This document shows positions 8,898 to 14,707 of a stretch of DNA of 14,707 nt, piece by piece. Source of the stretch: Pelagophyceae sp. CCMP2097 (Eukaryota; Sar; Pelagophyceae); the NCBI GenBank assembly GCA_026770575.1, contig MU657726.1:16327-31033 (forward strand), written 5' to 3'. The notes under the pieces were generated by a model. It was not told the origin of the DNA and ran no database searches. It saw only the letters and a list, made by a program, of their open reading frames with translations. Position 1 is the stretch's first letter, and every line of letters begins with the position of its first letter. The translations under genes were made by a program, and so were the position numbers.

Positions 8898-9562
8898 TTA
8901 CTTCTTGTCGCCCGCGACCCTGTCGTTGTTAGAGGTGGTGCGGAGTGGCGGCGCGCGAAGGGAGTGCGACGGGTGGCGCACCGTCGGTCGTCCGGCGCGT
9001 CGAAGTCGACGCAGTTGGCGGCGCCGGGCGTGAGGATGCACTCGTCGTCGATCTCGTCGGGCGTCTTGCCCGTGGCGCTGGCGGGGTCGACGTTGCCGGC
9101 GGCCAGGCGCGACTCGAGAGGTGCGTCAAAGTCCGTCTCCTTGATGACGACGTTGTCGACTACGAGCCTGTATCCCCTCTGTAAAAAACGCCAGAAACAA
9201 AGCGAGGCGACCAAGGCCGCACTGGCGATCGAGCGGCGCGTCGAAGTCGACGCAGTTGGCGGCGCCGGGTGTGAGGATGCACTCGTCGTCGAGCTCGTCC
9301 GGCGTCTTGCCCTGGGCGCTGCCGGCCTTGGCGGCGTTGCCGGCGGCGATGCGCGACTCGAGCGGGGCCTGCGCGCCGTCGTCGTCGCGCAGCGCCGCGC
9401 GGGGGTCACGGGGCGGGGCGCCCGGCCGAAACAGGGGCGCCGGTGGCTCGCGTCAAAGTCCTTTTCGCTCCGCAGGAACGTCGCGGCGCGCGCCGCGCCG
9501 CGGGCGGGCGGCGCGAACGCCGCCGCCGACGACAGCAGGCTGAGGAGGAGCGCACCCTTCAT
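8898..9562 (-). CDS. Plastid-targeted protein with two CP12-like C-x8-C modules
   Basis: Proposed exons on the minus strand: 9452-9562, 9223-9368, 8982-9167, 8898-8919; 154 aa. The N-terminus MKGALLLSLLSSAAAFAPPA is a signal peptide followed by the heterokont A-FAP cleavage motif and an Arg/Ala-rich transit region, indicating plastid import. The mature part is two modules of 51 and 50 aa, each DFDAPLESR[IL]AAGN..., then GKTPDE[LI]DDE, then CILTPGAANCVDFDAP. The C-x3-P-x4-C spacing followed by x2-F-D matches the C-terminal GAPDH-binding motif of CP12 (C-x2-N-P-x4-C-x2-Y-D). In this model the only cysteines are these two pairs. The last exon encodes VAGDKK. Introns: 83 nt (GC-AG, or a 41-nt GT-AG alternative), 55 and 62 nt. 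The gene is real in my view; the CP12 link is suggestive, not proven, and the usual CP12 N-terminal Cys pair is absent. Confidence 0.7.
8993..9118 (-). repeat. Duplicated exon segment, downstream copy
   Basis: DNA encoding module 2 of the plastid protein. It is nearly identical to 9234-9362, including an unbroken 31-base match beginning cggcgcgtcgaagtcgacgc, and differs mainly by scattered substitutions and a 3-bp length difference. It ends at the shared gcgcgactcgag. Confidence 0.8.
9234..9362 (-). repeat. Duplicated exon segment, upstream copy
   Basis: DNA encoding module 1. Direct-repeat partner of 8993-9118; the two copies are separated by an intron and about 40 bp of linker-coding sequence, consistent with a tandem exon duplication. 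Confidence 0.8.
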
Positions 9563-9810
9563 CAGGATCGGAGCTCTGGCAAAAAGGGCAACATGTACAA
9601 GAGCGACTCTCTCTCCTATTATGAGTCAGGTTTAGGGCCCTTCTCGGGGGTGGCTTACGCTACGCGTGTCGAGGGTGCTAGGCGCCTGGCCCTCGGACCT
9701 CGCGGGGAGCCCTGCGGTGACCCGGCCCCCTCACCCCTACGTGCCTCGTCGTGGAAGCGGGTCGACAGTTCAGGAATTACATATGCGTGAACGAGGGGCC
9801 TTGCGGTGGT
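9563..9810. other. Spacer between two minus-strand genes
   Basis: Holds the 3' end of the HEAT-repeat gene and the promoter and 5' UTR of the plastid protein gene, which is transcribed the same way. No clear motif or small gene was recognised. Confidence 0.4.
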
Positions 9811-10803
9811 TTACTGCAGGTTGTCCGGGATGACGCCGCCGCCGTCCTTGATGGCCTTGATGAGGGTGGCCCGGGCCTTTGCGCCGTAGGCGCGGATTTC
9901 CGGGATGGGCACCTCCTCCTCGACGCGCTTGAGCTCGGGGAGGAGCGTCTTCACGAAGGGCTCGACGTCCTTGGCGTCGCAGACGAGCTTACACATGTTG
10001 TCGATGACGACGCAGCACTTGCGCTTCGTCTGCACGTCGCGGTCGCGCAGGCCGCGGCCGAGGACGGGCACGATGATGGCCAGCGTCGGGCGGTCAACTT
10101 GGGAGACGAACGTCGTGCCCATGAGGCGGTCCAGGGCGAGGACGTTCTCCTTGGGGTTGGCGTTGGCGCTAATCAGGATGGGCACGATGGGCTGCACGTC
10201 GGGGTTGTGGATGACGGTGCAGCACTCGCCGAGCGAGTCCTTGGCGGCCTTCTTCACCTCTGGCTTGGTGTCCCACATGTTGTCCGTCACCTTGGGCACA
10301 ATCTCCGGCAGCAGCTGGCCGACCTGCGTCGGCGCCGTGTGCGCGAGCACGCCCAGCAGCTTGAGGCACCCGACCTTGATCTTCCACTGCGACGTGGCCA
10401 TGCCCGCGAAGACGTACGGCAGCAGCGTGCCCGCCGCGTACGCGTTGACAGACTGGAAGAAGGCGGTGAGGCAGGCGTCGGCCGAGGCGGTGACGACCTT
10501 GACCTTGTCGTCGTACGTCTCGATGAGGCCGGGCAGCATCTTGAGGACGTACGGCTCCGCGTGCAGGCCCAGCGCCGTGATGAGCGCGTGGACGACGGCG
10601 ATTGCGCCGTCGCGAGCGGGCACCGACTTGAGGTCGGCCAGCGACGCGGCGACGAGGCCGATGAGATTCATCTCGACGACGGACGCCACGCCGGCCTCCT
10701 TGATCGCCGCGCCGAGCTCCGCCGCCGCGGCGACGCGCGCCTCGGGCGTCTCCTCCGTCGTCGCCTTGACGTACAACGCCGTGAGCCCCGCGAATGCCGA
10801 CAT
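9811..10803 (-). CDS. HEAT-repeat protein related to the eEF3 N-terminal domain
   Basis: Single-exon, 330 aa, no targeting peptide (MSAFAGLTALYVKATTEETP), so probably cytosolic. The sequence is a series of paired helices of HEAT type over its whole length. Motifs DNMWDTKPEVKKAAKDSL, NVLALDRLMGTTFVSQV, LAIIVPVLGRGLRDRDVQTK, RKCCVVIDNMCKLV and EPFVKTLLPELKRV match the N-terminal HEAT domain of fungal elongation factor 3 (and more weakly Gcn1). eEF3 continues with two ABC ATPase cassettes; here a TAA at 9811 follows directly after the HEAT domain, and no ABC motifs occur nearby on this strand. The M at 10803 was chosen over an in-frame upstream start at 10836 because the family begins near it. 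Role inferred: ribosome or eEF1A/Gcn2 binding without ATPase activity; an adaptor function is speculation. Confidence 0.85.
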   Translation of the reverse strand: MSAFAGLTALYVKATTEETPEARVAAAAELGAAIKEAGVASVVEMNLIGLVAASLADLKSVPARDGAIAVVHALITALGLHAEPYVLKMLPGLIETYDDKVKVVTASADACLTAFFQSVNAYAAGTLLPYVFAGMATSQWKIKVGCLKLLGVLAHTAPTQVGQLLPEIVPKVTDNMWDTKPEVKKAAKDSLGECCTVIHNPDVQPIVPILISANANPKENVLALDRLMGTTFVSQVDRPTLAIIVPVLGRGLRDRDVQTKRKCCVVIDNMCKLVCDAKDVEPFVKTLLPELKRVEEEVPIPEIRAYGAKARATLIKAIKDGGGVIPDNLQ

Positions 10804-11123
10804 GCTGCCTGAACTCCCCGACGCTCGACGACGCACAAGCTCTCTGGAGATTCAAAGGCCGATTAGTATCGCTCACGGAATGTGTTCTGATAAAACTCAG
10901 TCTTTTTCAATAAAAGACCCTGCAATTGCTCCAGATGGAACTGGCGATGCTCAAATGTTGGGCATTTAAATTTGCGTGGTGCGGTCCGTGGCACTTGCAG
11001 AGTCCGTACTGTTCAAATACGGGCAATTCCGTGCGGTTCCTGCCGCTTTCGGTGAGGACCTCTCTGACACCAACTCGCCAACAAGTCAGACACGCGTTCT
11101 AATCAATCAATCAATCAATCACC
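10804..11123. promoter_or_regulatory. Divergent upstream region, HEAT protein / AHCY
   Basis: 320 bp between two head-to-head start codons, noticeably less GC-rich than the genes. An AT patch around 10895-10915 (tctttttcaataaaag) lies about 100 bp from the minus-strand start. A five-copy AATC microsatellite (11101-11120) directly precedes the AHCY start. No clear TATA box was assigned. Confidence 0.4.
11101..11120 (+). repeat. (AATC)5 microsatellite in AHCY 5' leader
   Basis: Five exact AATC units end three bases before the ATG at 11124 (context accATGG, a good eukaryotic start context). It must lie in the 5' UTR if this start is right. Confidence 0.85.
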
Positions 11124-12983
11124 ATGGCTCAGGTGTGTGGCCGCCCCTTCGCGAGGCCGCCGAGCCACGGCCCCGCGCACACCGCGCGCTGACTAGGGAG
11201 ACTACCGCGTGGCCGACATCTCGCTGGCTGACTTCGGTCGCCGCGAGATCGAGCTCGCCGAGTATGAGATGCCCGGCCTCATGAAGACCGTCGAGGAGTA
11301 CGGCGCGTCCCAGCCGCTCAAGGGCGCGCGCGTGCGAACCGGCGTCCGTCGCACGAGGCGTCGTGGAGCCCCATGACGTCGGCGCGGTCTGGAGAGGCGC
11401 GGCGGGCGCGCCAAATCGGCAACGGCACCCGCCGTTGCCCTTGCGGTTTGCGGTCGGCCATCGAGGGGTCACAGAGTGGGGCCTTTGCTGCGCGAAGCGC
11501 GAAGCGGCCGAGGGCTGCCTTCGCCGGGTCGGGCCTCGTCCCAAAGGCAACCCGTGTTCCACATCGACATTCTAGATCGCTGGCTCGCTCCACATGACGA
11601 TCCAGACGGCCGTCCTCATCGAGACGCTCAAGAAGCTCGGCGCCAACGTCCGGTACGTCTCTTCGCGACGCCGGGGGTTGTGATTTTTCAGGAAAGAAGG
11701 TTCCCGCGGCGGGGGTTCCGCCGCGCATCTCGACGGCGAAGACTCGATGGCGCAATAATAGGTGGTGCTCGTGCAACATCTTCTCCACGCAGGACCACGC
11801 CGCGGCCGCTATCGCGCGCGACGAGTCTGCCGCCGTGTTCGCGTGGAAGGGCGAGACGCTCGAGGAGTACTGGGAGTGCACCATCAATGCCATCACGTGG
11901 ACGGACCCCGACGGCGGCGGCGACGGCCCGGACCTCATCGTCGACGACGGCGGCGATATGACCCTCCTTGTTCACGAGGGCTTCAAGGCGGAGAACGCGT
12001 ACGCCAAGGACGGCACGCTCCCCGACCCGTCTTCCACGACCAACGCCGAGTTCAAGATCATCCTCGAGCTCATCCGCCGCGTCCTCCCGACGCAGCCGGA
12101 CAAGTGGCACAAGGTGGCCGCGCGCATGAAGGGCGTCTCCGAGGAGACGACGACGGGCGTGCACCGACTCTACGCCATGTCCAACGCCGGCGAGCTCCTC
12201 TTCCCGGCCATCAACGTCAACGACTCGGTGACCAAGTCCAAGTTCGACAACCTCTACGGCTGCAAGCACTCGCTCCCCGACGGCCTCTGCCGCGCCACGG
12301 ACGTGATGCTCGCGGGCAAGCGCGCCGTCATCTGCGGCTACGGTGACGTCGGCAAGGGCTGCGCCTTCGCCATGAAGGCCGCGGGCTGCATCACGACGGT
12401 GACTGAGATCGACCCCATCTGCGCGCTGCAGGCGGCCATGGAGGGCTTCCCCGTGAAGACGCTTGAGTCGCAGCTGTCGACGCTCGACCTCGTCATCACG
12501 ACGACGGGCAACAAGGACATCATCATGGCGTCGCACATGTCGCAGATGCGCGACAACGCCATCGTGGGCAACATCGGCCACTTTGACAACGAGATTGACA
12601 TGGAGGGCCTGATGAAGATCACCACGCGTGTCAACATCAAGCCGCAGGTGGACAAGTTCCTCTTCGCCAACGGCAAGGGCCCCATCGTGCTTGCCGAGGG
12701 ACGCCTGATGAACCTGGGCTGCGCCACGGGCCACCCGTCGTTTGTCATGTCCAACTCTTTCACCAACCAGACGCTCGCGCAGCTCGAGCTGTGGAAGGAG
12801 AAGGCCTCGGGCAAGTACGCCACGGGCAAGGTCTACACGCTCCCGAAGATCCTCGACGAGAAGGTCGCCTCGCTCCACCTAGCCTCGCTCGGCGTCGAGC
12901 TCACGCGCCTCACGGACAACCAGTCGGCCTACGTCGACATCCCGCAGACGGGTCCGTTCAAGCCCGACTCGTACCGCTATTAA
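11124..12983 (+). CDS. AHCY: S-adenosylhomocysteine hydrolase, four exons
   Basis: Splits S-adenosylhomocysteine to adenosine and homocysteine, relieving product inhibition of methyltransferases; NAD-dependent, cytosolic homotetramer in known members. Exons 11124-11132 (only MAQ), 11197-11331, 11576-11652 and 11762-12983 give 480 aa. Introns of 64 nt (GTGTGT...ACTAG), 244 nt (GTGCGA...TTCTAG) and 109 nt (GTACGT...AATAG) restore the conserved blocks [30 protein letters not shown] and [21 protein letters not shown]. Seen: [21 protein letters not shown] (catalytic Glu about 202), [13 protein letters not shown] (Lys about 232, Asp about 236), the NAD motif GYGDVGKG (266-273), [21 protein letters not shown] and the C-terminal KPDSYRY. 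A roughly 40-residue insertion (about 150-190) before the SEETTTG block marks the plant/bacterial type rather than the animal type. All key residues are present. Confidence 0.95.
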
Positions 12984-13499
12984 GTGTCGTCAACGGCCCC
13001 GCCGCCGCGGTCGGCGAACGCGGCCGCGACGCGCGAACCTGGACATCCTGTGACTCAATACTTAACACAGGAGAGCTTCGAAAATCTATGGACAAAAGGG
13101 ACACTTGGTTGATGGGGCGCGTCATGACCGGTTCGAGACTAGTCGAGGGTCTGAGAAGACTAGTCGACGGTCTTTATTTAACTGGTCGACATTCAATCTT
13201 GTTAATCGACATTTGCACAAGCCCTGTCGCGCCTGGCGCCATATTCTCCAGAAAGGGGTCATCGTACGGGTTCGACGCGATTCGACCAGACCCGTGCGTT
13301 TGTCGGCTGCCCGACCCCCAACCCGCGCGAGAGAGCGCCTTGCTGGCTCCCGCGCGGCTGGCACGCGAATGCCGGCCTCTTGCTTCCCCGCCTCGCTTTG
13401 AAGACCCTTTTTCGCTTTTCGCGGCGGCAGTCCTGGGCTCCAAGCACTGCCGGGCTGCGGCGTCGGCATGGGGAATATTTGTTAAGGATGGTGGCCCGC
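12984..13499. other. Spacer downstream of AHCY
   Basis: Presumably contains the AHCY 3' UTR and the 3' end of the convergent small gene at 13500-13862. Frames on both strands are short or arginine-rich, with no recognisable product. It contains two copies of a 17-mer (13136-13152 and 13157-13173). Confidence 0.4.
13136..13173 (+). repeat. Tandem 17-mer pair
   Basis: agactagtcgagggtct at 13136-13152 is followed at 13157-13173 by agactagtcgacggtct, one mismatch, period 21. A third partial match (ctggtcgac) follows near 13181. Minor local duplication in the AHCY downstream region. Confidence 0.6.
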
Positions 13500-13862
13500 C
13501 TAGTTGAGGCCTCCGCGCAGCCTCCGAGGCTGTACGTTGGAGCCACGTGGCGTCCGCTCGCGTTCGGCGCGGATCTCGCTGGGGTCCCAGACGCGCGTGC
13601 GACGCGAGCGGTCGACGCGGCGCATGTCACGCAGGACGCGCGAGTCGGCGTTGGCGGCGGCGCCCGCCCGCCGCGCGGAGCCGCCGCCCGAGGAGCGCGA
13701 GATTCGCGCCTTTGTTTCCGGCCGCAGCCCGGCGCTGTTGTACGCGGAGACGGAGTTTGCGATCTGCCGCATGGCCTCGGCCGACTTGACGTCGTTTGAG
13801 ACCGCCGCCGCGCCGCGCAGCAGCGCCGCCGCCGAAAGCGCGAAGAGGCGGCAGAAGGCCAT
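13500..13862 (-). CDS. Possible small secreted protein, unknown family
   Basis: 120 aa from the ATG at 13862 to TAG at 13500. The start MAFCRLFALSAAALLRGAAAVS looks like a signal peptide with likely cleavage after the Ala-rich stretch. The rest is hydrophilic, Arg/Ser-rich (SNDVKSAEAMRQIANSVSAY, then low-complexity RSSGGGSARRAGAAANA, then a basic C-terminus). No family is recognised. The signal-like N-terminus is the only positive evidence; an open frame of this length can arise by chance in GC-rich DNA, and the opposite strand is also open. An extra in-frame ATG lies upstream at 13973, but it would bury the signal peptide. Confidence 0.4.
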   Translation of the reverse strand: MAFCRLFALSAAALLRGAAAVSNDVKSAEAMRQIANSVSAYNSAGLRPETKARISRSSGGGSARRAGAAANADSRVLRDMRRVDRSRRTRVWDPSEIRAERERTPRGSNVQPRRLRGGLN

Positions 13863-14163
13863 GGGGGTAGCCGGTCGGCGGGGAGCGCCGCAGCCGCGGA
13901 ACGGTGCGCTTGCGTGCTCGCGCGCTCGGCTGGGGGGCGCACGGTCACGAGCGGCGGAGCTCCAACGTCGCACTACTAGTACTGGGAGTAAACTTGATTC
14001 ACTGTCGAATTAGATTATCACCGGAAATCTATTAACTATTTTTGGCTCGTGAAGGCGGTTGGCGCTGCGCCGGCCACTCCCGCGAGACGCCCTGGGCGCG
14101 CTTGTTTGGCTTTTTCGTCAACTGTCTTATTTTGGCGAGACTCTGCGAAAGCTTCTTAATTAG

Positions 14164-14175
14164 TAGGAATTCCTA
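14164..14175. repeat. TAGGAATTCCTA palindrome, copy 2
   Basis: Exact match to 255-266; the shared match extends to 14 bases, GTAGGAATTCCTAG. It is flanked by short TTAA-containing AT-rich sequence on both sides. Confidence 0.7.
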
Positions 14176-14543
14176 GTTAATCAAGTCTAAACCTTAGGGC
14201 CCAAATCAAAAGTCGATGAAGGCGCCAATGAGTTCCCGGCCAATTGAGACAGACGTTAGGGGCACTGTGCCCGAACGTTATGTCCAAATTGGCCGGCAAT
14301 TCCTTGCCTCCAAAGTAGGCTACTAAAATTTCGCGGTTTGAGACGTTGCTTCTTCGCGCGCTGGTCTCCGAGGCGCCAACTAATACGACTGGAGGGGGCG
14401 GCAAGAGCGCACGCGCTAAAAAAAGTTATCTTCGGCGATTTCTGTTGTGCAAATTCGACAGTGATTGAGGACCCGAAGGAACCTTGGCGTTTAATCAACG
14501 TCAGTTTACGGCAAGGGCCCTTCGGGTCCTTTGATTGAAGGAT

Positions 14544-14555
14544 TAGGAATTCCTA
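14544..14555. repeat. TAGGAATTCCTA palindrome, copy 3
   Basis: Exact 12-base match to the other two copies; judged by flanking bases (GTAGGAATTCCTA read on the minus strand) it is in the opposite orientation. Confidence 0.7.
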
Positions 14556-14707
14556 CCAGGGTTCGGTTTTTCTTTGTTGGGGGGGGAAGGTTTCACGTAT
14601 CGACGCGTGTACAGCACGAGCAGCCAAATTCGCATGCCAAGCGGAGTAGAAACGTGAACGAGCGGGCTCGAACTCGCGACCTCAAGCAAGACATTTGAAC
14701 TGAATGA

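Larger units (their letters stand above)
13863..14707. other. AT-richer non-coding tail
   Basis: After about 13980 the base composition drops sharply in GC compared with the rest of the window, and no open frame shows family similarity. The stretch holds two TAGGAATTCCTA palindromes, a run of eight G at 14579-14586 and a tRNA T-arm-like sequence near its end. It may be intergenic DNA or the edge of a repeat element. Confidence 0.45.

Noticed and set aside
9168..9181. Stronger-looking acceptor TTTTTTACAG in the second intron of the plastid protein gene
   Set aside because: Using it with the GTGCGG donor creates an in-frame stop; the CAG eleven bases further on keeps the frame into module 2.
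8756..9562. Unspliced 268-aa reading of the plastid protein gene
   Set aside because: Reading straight through scrambles module 1 into Thr/Arg/Ser-rich sequence and gives a basic, low-complexity tail; splicing restores two matching modules and a compact C-terminus.
9751..10812. 353- and 354-codon + strand frames over the HEAT gene
   Set aside because: Shadows of the HEAT-repeat protein, which has clear family similarity on the minus strand.
11688..12878. 396-codon minus-strand frame
   Set aside because: Antisense to AHCY exon 4, whose catalytic and NAD motifs are unmistakable.
13504..14013. 169-codon + strand frame opposite the small secreted protein
   Set aside because: Arg/Ala-rich without domain or signal peptide; the minus strand has the more protein-like start.
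1..14707. Prokaryotic operon, CRISPR array or phage element
   Set aside because: Genes carry spliceosomal introns and organelle-targeting sequences and face in alternating directions; no regularly spaced repeat arrays, integrases or phage genes are seen.

Overview
The window looks like nuclear DNA of a GC-rich, intron-containing photosynthetic eukaryote, most likely a stramenopile (heterokont) alga of the pelagophyte/Aureococcus kind. The reasons are: split genes with short GT-AG introns, mostly with GTGCG-type donors; a predicted plastid pre-protein carrying the heterokont 'A-FAP' cleavage motif; a carbamoyl-phosphate synthase of animal CPS I/III type with a mitochondrial-like presequence, as known for diatom urea cycles; and a plant/bacterial-type S-adenosylhomocysteine hydrolase. 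The assignment to a lineage is inference; no alignment was run.

Layout. 1-359: GC-rich upstream region with a cluster of three perfect 12-bp palindromes. 360-2195 (+): a four-exon secretory-pathway GT61-like glycosyltransferase. 2196-2450: short convergent intergenic gap. 2451-7477 (-): a two-exon fused carbamoyl-phosphate synthase (about 1618 aa). 7478-7817: shared divergent upstream region. 7818-8516 (+): a three-exon stand-alone class I PurE. 8517-8897: non-coding DNA holding a roughly 115-bp direct repeat. 8898-9562 (-): a four-exon plastid-targeted small protein with two near-identical modules, each ending in a C-x8-C motif resembling the CP12 C-terminus. 9811-10803 (-): a HEAT-repeat protein matching only the N-terminal domain of elongation factor eEF3. 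10804-11123: divergent upstream region. 11124-12983 (+): four-exon AHCY. 13500-13862 (-): a possible small secreted protein. 13863-14707: AT-richer non-coding tail with two more copies of the TAGGAATTCCTA palindrome.

How the genes relate. They are separate eukaryotic transcription units, not an operon. CPS (carbamoyl phosphate from glutamine or ammonia), PurE (purine synthesis) and AHCY (methyl cycle, adenosine release) all belong to nitrogen/nucleotide/one-carbon metabolism, and CPS/PurE and HEAT protein/AHCY form head-to-head pairs that could share promoters. The strongest candidate for something new is the duplicated CP12-like C-x8-C plastid protein, followed by the HEAT-only eEF3 relative and the repeated 12-bp palindrome. 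Splice sites were placed by hand from reading frame, protein-family continuity and GT/AG signals; none is supported by transcript data.
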